DNA of 64,000 nucleotides, from NCBI GenBank assembly GCA_036937835.1, contig CM072863.1, forward strand, positions 8,066,001-8,130,000, given 5' to 3'. Position 1 is the stretch's first letter. Every line of letters starts with the position of its first letter. Made by a program: the position numbers and the translations under genes. Shown piece by piece: positions 24,435 through 35,775 of this stretch. This DNA is from Pampus argenteus. Taxonomy: Eukaryota > Chordata > Actinopteri > Scombriformes > Stromateidae. The notes beneath the pieces are model-generated. The model saw nothing but the letters and a program-made list of their open reading frames with translations. It did no database searches and had not been told where the DNA came from.

Positions 24435-26017
24435 TTTATTCTTGAAAAATTTCACACAGTTCCACCAGCAGCATTGCTTACAGCGTACTCAGCTGACAAG
24501 CACCATTGCTCATGATTATAGTGGAGCTTAGCTTACTGGGTGGGAGCAAAGCCTTTGAGTGACAGGTGCACACCACACACACATAACAACAATGACCACA
24601 TCATGTAGCAAAACTGGCAGCAATGATAGAATAAATGCCTGTTGTTAAATAATGAATATCACGACATCTAGTGGTAAACAGAAGACTTACACCTTAAAAT
24701 TATGAATGGTGGAAGTTTTAAAGGGTTGGTCCACCTACCGTATATATTACAAATGCATCCAACATTTTCTCTCTTCCATGATTTTAAGTTATTTTTCCAA
24801 TCAGCATTATGTGCAGGTGACAGACAAGGAGGTCTGTGGATTAACCAGAGTAATCAGGCGAGAGAGAGGTGGCTCATGGATTTTCTTAAAAGCAAGTTTT
24901 ACACATTTAGGAGCAAAATACATATATATGGCTAAATACCAAAATAAGGTAAATAAGAAAAAAATATTTTTTGTTGTTCAATACAGTGAGTACAAATCTG
25001 GTAATTGATGTATACAGTTAACACCGTGTGTGGATTACCTAGAAGACATGCATTGCACACAGCCAGAGATTTAAGACCAACACAGGCCCTTACAACAATG
25101 AGTGCATGCACATTTTCTAGAGCATCTGAGTTACAGATTCATTTTGAGTGATTTACAGTTGTAGTTGGAGATTTGTGAGACACTGCATAATGTTTTAGTA
25201 ACTAAAAATGTTGAACAAACTAGTTTAACTACATCTTTTAAATAACCTTTTTAACTCTTTCAGCAAAAAAAAAAAAGAAATGTAGCAAGCATAATGTAAG
25301 GCTGAGATACCCCCTGTAGATTACAACATGTAACACATTCCCTTTATGGCACACCTACACAGATGGGGAGGGGACCTGACGCTTAACTGTGAGTATATTT
25401 TTTTAAGAGCTTCAACAAATGACTATTACTAGGATTGAATAATTCATCAAAAAATGTTAGCAAGTAATCAATTAATTTATAAATTACTGTCAAATGCCTA
25501 TTACAAATTCATCCATGTAATCTTTATTGTTTTCTTTAACCAACTGTCCAAAATCCAAACAAATTGAAAAGTCTGATATTTTTGCTTGATTTTTTTTATT
25601 AATCACATTTAAAATTAATCAAATGGACATTTCAGCACTTAACTATTTTTCATAAATTATTTAGCATTAACTGCACACATAATATAGACATCATCTTATT
25701 AATTTGACAGGGACTTATTTTTTTTTTGTGAGTAAATAGACACTGAGATGTAGAAACTTCAATCGTATTACCCAGAAAACGGCTGCTGGGTAACATCAGC
25801 TTGATGGGAATGATCAAACTATCGTCAGTGTGATGAAGGAGAAAGGCAGTGACATAGTCCAGTTATCATCACCAATGTACACATAACACCCAGATCTGTA
25901 TGTACAGTATGTTTCGAGAGTGTGTGTGTGATTAGTTATAATGGGTTAAGGTCAGTTCTGTGGGTAGATCCATGAAAAGCCTGAAAAAGTTCTGCTGGGC
26001 TTCATCGTGCATTTACA
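24435..26017 (-). other. rabif: Probable rabif 3' UTR with polyadenylation signal
   Basis: A minus-strand AATAAA at 24435-24440 is a plausible end for rabif, giving a long AT-rich 3' UTR of about 1.6 kb. No coding exon or RNA gene is visible inside. An earlier polyA site cannot be excluded. The 23,221-24,434 spacer beyond it holds only the short retroposon tail. Confidence 0.4.
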
Positions 26018-27023
26018 CTATGCATGATTCACCCTTTCCAAAGCAACATAGAAACTTTTCTTGTCATCTAAACAGTGCCAGCCGATGGGTCCAATCTCAC
26101 AATCTGCACAGATGAGATACTTGATTCTCCCCACGTCCTTAGTGAAGCCCACATTCTCAAAAGTGTACATGTCGTCCACTAACCAGTGGGCAGTCAAAGT
26201 GTCCCCATCCGCTGAGCCCTCTGTGGCACTAAGGCTGCTCTTTTTCCGCATTGATGGCAGAACAAGCTGATGGGAGAAAACAACAGAAAATATCTCAAAA
26301 CAGTAGTGCATAATGGTTTATGCTACCACTACTTAACAGACAAAGCGCTTTACAATTTTTGCCTCTCATTCACCCATTCACACACAGCGATGATGGCGGA
26401 GCTGCCATGCAATGTGCTCGCCTGACCGTTAATGGACGACCTGCTCTATCTTCTGAGCCACAGCCCTCCAAATAAAGCTTAACCAACAAGGCACCAATCA
26501 CAGACATATTCCTACAGCAGTTTTCAAAGTGACATTGCATTTAGCATTCATGCTCCCAAATCGTCAAACAGCCTCCTGTTAAAAAAGGAACCTAAAGATC
26601 CTTTTATTTGGTTTAGCATTCTCCTTCAGCATATTTACTGATGCCTTAGAACTGTTGTTGTTGTATATTTACTAAAGATATTAGTGTGCGCACACGTACG
26701 TATGCATGTATAAGTGTATGGGTGCCTTTTTGTCTCTTATAATCCTATAAAAGCAAACTAAAGTCCTTTTGTGGGCGGTATTAACACCATAACTGACAGA
26801 CTGATATGATCTGTGGACAACACATTCAGTCTCTCAAGCCACTGATATATGGGCCCAGTACCTAATGTCACCTGTTTTTTTTTACCTCTTTCTCTGCAAA
26901 CAAAGCCATCCCTGGGCAGAGCACCTTGGACCCACAGCGTTGACACACAACAGACTTGCTGTTCTTGCCATCCTCAGAGAGCAGGTCGGACCGGTCCGTG
27001 CTGTCTTTGGACTGTTGGTCCAT
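26018..27023 (-). CDS. rabif: RAB-interacting factor MSS4
   Basis: Zinc-binding chaperone and guanine-nucleotide exchange accessory factor for exocytic Rab GTPases, acting in the cytosol and at membranes. Two coding exons, 26886-27023 (46 codons) and 26018-26266, join in phase 0 to a 128-residue protein (human 123). The two zinc-binding pairs are present: CQRC at residues 27-30 and CADC at 99-102. The family core FENVGFTKDVG, then GPIGWHCLDDK-SFYVALERV, is intact. The start ATG at 27023 gives MDQQSKDST. A polypyrimidine stretch and an AG lie a few bases upstream, so a separate 5' UTR exon (donor at 27690) is likely. Its neighbour kdm5b is also adjacent in human. Confidence 0.95.
26340..26475 (+). 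repeat. SINE-like repeat in the rabif intron
   Basis: Starts with AAGCGCTTTACAATTT and CATTCACCCATTCACACACA and ends with TGAGCCACAGCCC, the two ends of a very common teleost interspersed repeat that carries a deletion of its middle part here. It lies directly upstream of the last rabif exon on the gene strand. Family recalled, not searched. Confidence 0.55.
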
Positions 27024-27690
27024 CTTGAGCTTTGACATACATGCAAAGAGAAACTTAGAACAAGGTATCGTTCACCAGCACAACCAGACTAAACAGTATT
27101 TGACCATAAGGGTCATATCTGGAGTATACTATTATTATTATTATTGTTATTATTAGGATTAGACGAATCTAAGTATAGTGTTTTTTGGTCTGGACCTGAT
27201 CTAATGTGGTTTGTGGGAGAAATATCAGGGGGGAAAAAAATCACCATTTTCAGTTTTCATAAGCAAAATTTTACAAACCTGTCGCTTTAAGTAGCTCTAA
27301 ACAGCGTTAAGGCTTTTGCTACTATGTCTAACACTTTTTTATAATGATATTTGCCGTTAAATATAATTATTACTTATGTTCCCTTAACATCGAATCGGAA
27401 GCTAACTTCAACGTCGTAAATATACAGTCACTATTAGTTTTATTAAACCAGTTTTTACGCCGAATCACACTCTGACATATTTATACTATAACAGAATAAA
27501 CGCATTGTTGTAAAAACTAACGTTACAGTTACCACTGTCACTGAGATTGTAACTACAGCTAACGCCTATGCTAACACTGATGCTAACACTACATCATGCT
27601 AACATTCAACCGACTATGACGGGACAACAACTACAAAACACACCGTTAATATTTGTCACATGTGTTTAAATAAAATAAGTTAAGACCTAC

Positions 27691-27830
27691 CTAAATGTTG
27701 GGAGTGAAAACAAGGTTGAATACGACAATCAAATCGTAAAATCAGACAGGTTAGCAAAAGCTAGGCTAGCATACTTTCAGGTCTTCAAATTTACCACCGA
27801 CTAAATACTGTCGGTCAGAAACACACGACG
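27691..27830 (-). promoter_or_regulatory. rabif: Probable rabif 5' UTR exon and promoter
   Basis: The sequence AACATTTAG followed by GTAGGTC (donor at 27690) is a good 5' splice site about 670 bp upstream of the coding start. The intron side (27,515-27,605) is full of GCTAAC words, like the first introns of the neighbouring genes. Exon extent is inferred. Confidence 0.4.
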
Positions 27831-27862
27831 ATGACTTGGTTCCTCATGACACAGGATCATGT

Positions 27863-28240
27863 TGTTTTTTTTCCCCAAGCAACTTTATTTATAAAACATC
27901 AAATACAATGACATTGAACATGATCAGTGGAAAAGTTTATATATAACATTTAGATTTTAGATCTTTAGGAGAAAAATACCTGTTTCATTTTTAGACAATA
28001 ATTGTCATCCATGAGTCCCATTTTAAGTTGAACTGGTGTATAATTTTATGTGTTATGTGTAAATTTGCCCACTTTGTTTCTACCGGACCACCTGACAGCT
28101 GTCACCATATTTTTCCATTTATCCACTTCTATGTTTAAGTTCAAATCTCTTTCCCATATTTTCCTTACATTTTCACGGTTACTGTAATGTTTGTCATTGT
28201 TTTATAAAAGACTAATAATGATTGTTATCTCCTGGTCAAA
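27863..28240 (-). mobile_element. L1-like LINE remnant (ORF2 C-terminal region and 3' tail)
   Basis: On the minus strand a broken frame reads RKIWERDLNL, then VDKWKNMVTAVRW, a stop, then YTPVQLKMGLMDDNYC. This resembles the region C-terminal to reverse transcriptase in vertebrate L1 ORF2 (W-ERDL ... W ... HR-YYTP-RL-KM ... C). Downstream, AATAAA and a short A run mark the 3' end near 27863. It is a short decayed fragment with stop codons. It sits in the small gap between rabif and adipor1. Confidence 0.6.
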
Positions 28241-28898
28241 TTAAATTAGGATAATAGTTTGTTCTTCTTTTCACTTACTATAACAGTCATGAGTTTCATG
28301 ATAAACTGTGAATCTTGACAACACCAAAATCACTTCATGATTTTTGATGGTGGTTTGTGAGGATAAAATTGAAGCCGTGGTGGCAGAAACATTAACTCTT
28401 ATTTATTATTACTGGACTTCTTATAAAGACATGCATTGCACTGAACATTGAACACACAGAAGTATGAAGAATAGAGGTGTAATACCCAATATGGAGAAAT
28501 GCTATATTATTATCATTACTGATGCATAATTCTTTAAGCAGCATTTTTAATGGTGTTCTTTTAATGCACAACTGTGACTGTGTGTTAATTAGCCTGAATT
28601 TAATTGTAAATGGTCATGATAAAGCCAATGTTATCTACCATTAATAACAATTGTTTGTAAAGGGATCATATGTTTTGTATGTCAAATCTTGCTGTCAAAT
28701 AATAAAAAAAAATAATAATAATAATATAAATAAAATGATAATATTTCCCTCTGAAATATAGTGGAGTACATTTAGAAATAGGATAAAGAACGAAATCAAA
28801 CACAGTTTAAAGGAACAGTGTAAAAATATCACTCTCACAAGCTGCTTATCATAGACACACAAGCAATGGGACGCAATGTTTGTACATGTGGAAAAAAA

Positions 28899-30508
28899 TT
28901 TATTACAATAATTTTCCAAGATTACCATTAATAAATATTTATGTTTACATTTCAGTGAAATGTATGATTTATCACTTTCTACACAGGACATTACACAAAG
29001 TCAAGAATACACACCGTTTTAGTCTTTGTAATAAAGCTTGAATAAGTTGATCTAGAAAAAGGAGTCTTAAACAGCAGTTGATACAACCTATCAATGGAGT
29101 TGTAAGTTCAATAATGATTCGATTGTATATATGGCAAGGAAAACAAGAAAAGTCAACATCTGGAAATCCTTGAAGCTCCCTTGACTTTTAAGATAGGCCA
29201 TTTTATTTAAAAACATTTCCGTTGGCCTAAGGCACAGGAATACTAAAAGTTAATATCAATCATACACATCTTAAACCCCATATGGTGATTTAAAGTTTTG
29301 AATTTAATAGTACACACTAAGGTGCATTTGATATTTACACCTCTGATTGCATCTGAAATCTAGCACAAACGAAAAATCTCTAGCTAACAAAAACACAATT
29401 TGACCTATCCAGATCTGTACATTGTGCGTAGCCCAGGAACTATTACTCTAGAAATGGATTGAAGATGTATTCTCAAACTGAAAAATGACCGCAGGGGAGT
29501 CCTTTTCATGCCTCAACATTTTAAGCATCACAGTTTAACCTGAACTGAGCTACAAATCTTTACAGCTTCTCTGTGCTCATTTGAAAATCTTTTGTTTGGG
29601 ACTTTTGTCAAATAAGCTGAGAAATTCAAGTATCCAATCCATTGATTCATTTTGATTCAAATGCCACACAGATAAACATCTGATTAGAATTAACCCCCCC
29701 GTTAGTCAGTTGATCATATTTACAGGATTTAAACTAAATATTCCTTTCATGACTATTTCATTTTGTTTCAGTAGGACTTTAGGGTATTGCCCGGGCTTTC
29801 AGAGTTTTAGCTTATGTTTTATTGCAGAGCGGGCGAGTTTGTGGTGGTTCTCCATGTTTTAACGGACAGCTGCACAATCAAGTGTCAGCATCGTTAAAAA
29901 AATAAAACAAACATCTGGTGACATCCATACACACTAGATGTGTATACGTTTTATCCTACTCTTAGACGTGTGGGCCCTCAAGTACCTAAACAGTCCTGGG
30001 CTGTTCTACACCATACTCCTGTTGGTCAGTACATTCATTCTCTAACCTGCATGGACATCGGGAGCGGGAGAAAAGGAATAGTTTACAGTACATGCCCTCG
30101 GCTACAGCACAAATAATACTCTCTGTACCCTTTGTGCAATGGTAAGAGACTATGGAGATGTCGGGATACTAGCAAGCTTCTAAAAAGCCCCTCAGTTACA
30201 GGGATGCATGATTTTGGTTTAAATCCCATTTTTAACTTACTCGACTTTAAGCTTCGTAAGTATTGAAGTAGTGCCTGTTGAAAATTACCTCCACAGATCA
30301 TTGGCTAGTTAATGCTACTTTATTGGAGCAAAAAAGAGCCAAAGCAGAAAGATCACCAAAACCCTAACAACATGTTAGCAAATCAGAAGTACAGAAGGAC
30401 TATATTGACTTCCAGCAGCATTTTACGTGTGTGTGTGTGTGTGTTTGTTTGTTTGTGTGTTTGTGTGTGGGGCAATAAAGAAAAGTTGGTAAATCACAGT
30501 CAGGCCTC
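28899..30508 (-). other. adipor1: Probable adipor1 3' UTR with polyadenylation signal
   Basis: A minus-strand AATAAA at 28899-28904 is the best 3' end. This gives an AT-rich 3' UTR of about 1.6 kb with a GT-rich microsatellite (about 30427-30470) near the stop codon. No coding exon is present. Confidence 0.5.
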
Positions 30509-33500
30509 TCAGAGTAGAGAGTCATCTGTGCATCCTCCCTCGAGGCCGTAACGAAACTCCTGCAAGTTGGAAACACCGTAGAAATGGATGAACGCCGCTG
30601 CCACGACCAGAACGTGAAAGATCTGATGAGAGTGGAACTAGAAAGGGCAAAAGAAATATCTGTAAGCTCTCTATCACTCTGCCGCTAATTACATAACTAT
30701 ACAGTTTTACTATATAACAAACTAAATTCTTACCCAGATGTCACACTTTCCAGGGAAATAACGCTCAGGGATCCTGGCTGCATACAACCCAGCGCCGGTG
30801 ATATACATGGCACCCATCAGGTAGAACCAACCCATCTGGCCGACAGTAGTGGCCTTAACAAAGCCCTCCTCAATAGTGAAGTGCATGGTGGGAACAATGC
30901 CACTTAGTCCCAGACCCATAAACACACCTAAGAGAAAAATGGACTTGGTGTCATTTTAAAAAAAAGTCTCCATCTACATTTCTTTATATTAGTATAAAAT
31001 ATCATAAAATCATTTTAGATATCAAAAGTATTATTTGCTACTTTACCATTGCTCGGAAAAGACAATGGAAAACTGTGACAGATGTGTGATAATACTACAA
31101 TTTTAACCAGAAGTTACCATTAAAAACATAACATTACATGGGAAACATTGTATCCCAGTGAACACAGTATAATCCTGAACTGGTGAGCACCTGCTCTTGT
31201 AGGTCTGTGACGAGGTGTAGAGAACCGGTCCCACTGGGCCACTATGATGGCAGCAATGCCAAGAACACATACAATGGTGAGGTAGATAAGTCGAGGCTGA
31301 GGGGAACAATAGAACGAGTAGTACAGCCAGGGCACGAAGGATCCCATGATCAGGAGGGCGATGCCCGAGTAGTCAAGCCTGAAGAAAGAGGAGCGACACA
31401 AAGACGTCATGTTTTATAAAACACGGGTACATTTACACAGGGACATCGACAGCTGGTAATATCTTAAGTCTATTCTATCCTCATTTTGTACTCTCTGTTC
31501 TTGTACATAAAATAACATACAGTAACTACTACTCTACATGTTTCATGGTTGTGTTTTTCTTCTGTATATTAAAAAAAATTTACCCCTCAAAATTACAGCA
31601 ATTTATCTTTTGTGTCTTGATTATAGTTTCTTCCTGTGTTGTAGCCAAAAAACAGGAAATGAGGAAGAAGTCACATAACCTAATGTATAGGTAAGAAACT
31701 TCAACAGATTGTGGTAAGAAAGCACCTAATTTCTGGCTGAAATATGGATCATTTTGTCTTGATTGATGATTATGTATTTTGTGTAATACATAATTGAAAG
31801 TATACCGTCATATACAGTGGTATGTAAAAGAGTCATTATCACAAACACTTGATTTGCAGTTGTTGCTGCTAAGGGCCCAACCAGTTATAAGCTTTAGGGG
31901 AAAAACGCTTTTTCACACAGAGTCATGTAGGTTTGGATTCTGTTTTCTCCTAATAAGAAACTTCATATAAAAACTGTATTTTGTATTTACTTGTTATCTT
32001 TGACTAATATTTAAATTAGTTTGAAGATCTGAAACCATTTAAGTGTGACAAACATGCAAGAAAATAAGAAATCAGGAAGGGGGCAAACATTTTTTCACAA
32101 CACTGTATTCTTTAACAGGTACAAATGATTTTGTTAACAAAAGCGAAAGAAAAACAGCATGTTGACAGTATGAGGCCTTACTTGGAGAAGGTGCGAGACA
32201 CTTTCTCAGAGTGGCAGTAGACGGTATGAAAAAGCCAGGAGAAGCTGAGGCAGAGCACAGCTCCCAGGAAGAACATCCCAAACACCACTTTCTCTTGCAG
32301 TGGGGCCATAAAGTATATGTTGGGCCGCAGCATAGTTAACGTGCCCAGACAAATGAATAAGATCAGCCCTGAGGAAGACAAAACAGTTTCTCTGTGAGTC
32401 CTGCATGAAACAGACCACTTATAAATAAAATGCTCCACAGGAGAAATGCTTTCAAATGATGCCGTTACATAATTACACATTAACATGTAAACTAAACTAG
32501 CTAATCATTCTCACCTAAAAGGTGAGTCCAAATGTTTCCTGTCTCAGTGTGAATTCTGAAGATGCTTCCAAAGCAGGCCCGGAAAGAGGGCATAGGGGGA
32601 CGATGTCCATGCAGGAGGTAATCATTGTCCTTCAGCCACTCTGGCAGCACATGGAAAGGGATGACCCTCCAGCGCCCTTCCCACACCTGGGGGGGAAAAA
32701 TATAATAATAACTAATGGCAAAATTAATAATTACTGTGACTTTACATACAGTTCGAATATTTACGTTAAATCTTTCTATATATTAAAATATACAGGCGGT
32801 GTATTTTGTGGTATGGGTAGTTGTAAAAGTTCAAATACTTATACTTATAAATATTTCCACTCACAGAGCTCTAAAAATGTACAAAGATTTGAAACAGTTT
32901 GAAACAGTGTTTTCGGTTAAAGTTCAAGCAGCCAAATATTTAAAATACCAATAGTTACAAACCAAATGAGAAGATTTTGTGACTAATTTATTGCAAACAA
33001 CATTGCTTTCGTGATATTTATAAATAGCCACCCACAAAAATAATTAACAATATGAAAAAGAAAGTTTAACAATTAAAGCTTTAATCCCTGGTTGTTGCCG
33101 TTCACCCGGATCAGCGACTGTATGTCCATTAACCTCACTGCTGAACCACAGAATCGTACTAGATGCTATGAGAGCTCAACAGGGTGTTGAGTTTCGGCTG
33201 ATGTAATGTGGCTGCTGTAATATTTATGCAGCTGTGGGAAAATTGGTGAGATGACCTTGGATCTCTTTTGTATATTCTGTCATATTTGGATGCTTAACAA
33301 CCCTGTACCTGATAACATTTTATCAGCTGAATTTATTGATGATAAGACTTAAATGTAATTACTTAATTTATAGTAACAATATCAATACTAGTTATTGTAG
33401 AAATCTGTGCTTATTAAAGCCTACAATCTGAGCAGAAAAGTGAAGCCAGATTAGATGACATGTGCAGACTTGTACAGACCAACCTGAAACATGAATTAAT

Positions 33501-33963
33501 CTAATGTCACTGTATAAACATGTTTTACTGGCAGTTTAGCTCATTCAAATCTGGATTTGTGCCGCAAACAAGTACCTCTACAAGTTTCAGTGATTATTGA
33601 ATTAAGAAGACATGTTTACTTTGTGTACAAACTCCTCCATCTTTTCCATGGCGTGGTGAGCCTGAAGTGGTAAGGTCAGCACCTCTCCCACTTCATCATC
33701 ATCCTCTTCCTCGTCAGCAAGCATCGAGGATCCCTTTTTAAAAAAAAGACATTACAAGAGATTATTGAAGCTACTGAGCAGACATTTCTCTGGGTGTTTT
33801 TTTGGAACAGTCCTACCTCTGGATGAATGCCTTTAGACGCCGCCTGTCGAACCTCTCCCTCCTCCAGCAGCGGCCCCAGCTCCATCAGCTCAACATCTGG
33901 GACACGGCAGTCCTCAGAGATCCGGCAGTCTGCATCACTTGCAGACCCGTTTCGGCCTGACAT
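30509..33963 (-). CDS. adipor1: Adiponectin receptor 1
   Basis: PAQR-family seven-helix membrane protein with an intracellular N-terminus. It signals through AMPK and PPAR-alpha and has zinc-dependent ceramidase activity. Coding exons are 33817-33963, 33620-33733, 32515-32686, 32182-32368, 31191-31378, 30734-30927 and 30509-30637; they total 1,131 nt, giving 376 residues (human 375). The zinc ligands are present: His192 in SWLFHTVYCHSEK, and His338 and His342 in FHSHQIFHVLVV. LRPNIYFMAPLQEKVVFGMFF and LYAARIPER-FPGK are nearly identical to human. The start MSGRNGSASDADC lies in an exon that stays open upstream to an acceptor, so a 5' UTR exon (donor after 34997) is expected. The residue before the second zinc motif is His where human ADIPOR1 has Gln. 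Identity as ADIPOR1 rather than ADIPOR2 rests on the N-terminal VELMELGPLLEE and on synteny. Confidence 0.96.
31813..32107. mobile_element. Tc1/mariner-like non-autonomous element in an adipor1 intron
   Basis: The unit 31815-32105 is flanked on both sides by TA (31813-31814 and 32106-32107), the Tc1/mariner target duplication. The right end reads GGGGGCAAACATTTTTTCAC then AACACTG; the left end starts CAGTGGTATGTAAAAG and has diverged from the inverted copy of the right end. No transposase frame is present. I recognise the right end from high-copy teleost elements. Confidence 0.7.
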
Positions 33964-34271
33964 AGGGAGAATGCCTGATGACCCACTCACAGTCTCTGTG
34001 TTCTGCTTCAGACGGTATACTTCAATGTCCTCCTGAGCAACCAGAAACACAATAGATTTTAACAGTCACGTATGACACTATTGATCTCATCTGCTCTCAA
34101 TATACTTATAACATACTAAACACATATAAACATAATTTAATAGTGCTATTATATACAGCCAAGAGCAGAAATGCTGCATTAGTTTGCTATCATAAAAGAC
34201 AAAATAAACAAGAAAATGTTTAAAAAGATAAATTTTTTTCTTCTTTACTTAAAGAAATAAACGTGAAGCTT

Positions 34272-34490
34272 ATCTAATGTGAATATCTCTGTTTTCTTTA
34301 GGCTTCAATGACAGTAAAGTGAATATCTTTGAGTTGACTGTTGACAAGACAGTTGAGTTTGTCATTTTGGGCTTTGATTGACACGTTTCACCATTTTCAG
34401 ACATTACATAGACCAAACAATTAATCTGTTAATCAAGAAAATAATTAACAAATTAATCGATATTGATAATAATTATCAATTGTAACCCTG
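34272..34490. repeat. Partial hAT-like miniature element (3' half) in the adipor1 5' region
   Basis: Contains GACAGTAAAGTGAATATCTT, ACATTACATAGACCAAACAA and then a series of ATTAAT/ATCGAT words ending in TTGTAACCCTG. This is the right part of a common teleost miniature element. The left part is missing here, while the copy at 60335-60515 holds only the left part. Confidence 0.55.
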
Positions 34491-34996
34491 ATCCAGATAT
34501 TGTAAGGTGAATGCATATTAAATAGATGTAGATTTTAAAGTTATTTATAATTATGAATTTAAATCCTGATTTTAAAATGGCTGGTAATATATCAGGATCT
34601 CTATTCTGTGTTGATCGAGCCGACATTTATCACAAAAGAAGAACAAAGGAACCGCTAAATGTGTTTTTGCTGCTAAAGTATCGGTTTACAATAGCAGGAC
34701 AATATTCGTAATATAAGACATAATAATTATATATGATACAGATCTGATGCTGACAACACAAACAAAGCAAGTTATCAAAAGCCTGGTAGATGGATGTGGA
34801 TTAGCACCGCGTCAGACAAACATGGAGTACAAAATGTAAACAACCGCAACGTACGGATGACTTAACGTAGGATCACCGTCTATACACGTTTCGGTACACT
34901 TTATATAAAGCAGCTGAACGATATATAACGAGTAGCGACAAATTACGTTAGGTTAGCTGGACACGGATCGCTTAAATATCAACTTGCTAACGTTAC

Positions 34997-35270
34997 CTTG
35001 TAGCTAGTGCCGAGCTTCCGCGGACCAGTCGAGCAGGCGACTCTGGTTTGTGAATTAATTTAACCAACAGGAAGTCAAAAAGTCTGTCCGACGACACACA
35101 AATACAACGTCTTAGCGAGATAGTGTATTGACATATGCTGAAGCAATTCCATTAAAGGAAGATAAGTTACCTGACAAGATACGCTGCCTTCAAACCAGAA
35201 AGGTGAATTATTTATCGAAAATGCGAAACACAATCCTTTCCGGAAGCTAAAGTCTCTTCCGTAAACCAAA
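34997..35270 (-). promoter_or_regulatory. adipor1: Probable adipor1 first (non-coding) exon and promoter
   Basis: The donor CAAG|GTAACG with exon end at 34997 is strong. Upstream sequence includes a GC-rich patch (CTGGTCCGCGGAAGC on the gene strand). The intron side carries GTTAGC/GCTAACGTTA words. This fits a 5' UTR exon roughly 1 kb upstream of the coding start. The exact start site is unknown. Confidence 0.45.
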
Positions 35271-35280
35271 ATTTTAAATA

Positions 35281-35462
35281 CTAGGATGGTGAAGTCATGA
35301 CCCGTCCTACTCTGCCTCTAATTGGCTATTACACGTTGCCTTCGTTGGTTGGGGTTGGTTAGGTTTAGGCATGAGAAGTGTGATTGGTTGGAATTAGGGC
35401 AAGAATATCAGGGTAAGCCAATCACAGGCAGAGTAGGGCGGGTTTTGACTTCGCCATCCTAG
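35281..35462. mobile_element. MITE with about 47-bp terminal inverted repeats upstream of adipor1
   Basis: The left end (CTAGGATGGTGAAGTCATGA...) and the inverted right end (CTAGGATGGCGAAGTCAAAA...) match over about 47 bp with few mismatches, ending in ATTGGCT on both arms. Total length is 182 bp, with no coding capacity. CTAG at both extremes is self-complementary, so the target duplication cannot be separated from the repeat ends. It carries three CCAAT boxes (35321-35325 and 35383-35387 inverted, 35418-35422 direct). Confidence 0.85.
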
Positions 35463-35589
35463 GAAGAAAAACCTTCCGTAAACCCGAATCTCCATCTGTT
35501 CTTCAAAACATGCATTAATGTACATACAAACAAAGATCTTTATATAACGTGATTAGTAAAAAATAAAATAAAAAAAAATCTTCACGTCT

Positions 35590-35775
35590 TTGCACTATTT
35601 GTCTTCTATCTTCAGTTCATATAATCTGTTTTACCTGTATATGGTCATTCTTTCTGGTATATGGTGTATCTTTCTGAAGGTATTTTGATGTGTGTGAATA
35701 CATTGAGAGCTACTCAAATTCATCGTATGCATAAACATATTTGGCCAATAAAGATGATTCTAATTTTTAAAAATT
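35590..35775 (+). repeat. Non-LTR-type 3' tail repeat upstream of adipor1
   Basis: Ends with CATAAACATATTTGGCCAAT and AAAGATGATTCTAATT, the 3' tail of a widespread teleost retroposon. No coding part is retained. The left boundary is uncertain. Confidence 0.55.

Noticed and set aside
28695..28991. Minus-strand open frame of 98 codons
   Set aside because: Its C-terminus is translated AAT microsatellite and the rest is AT-rich 3'-UTR-like sequence.
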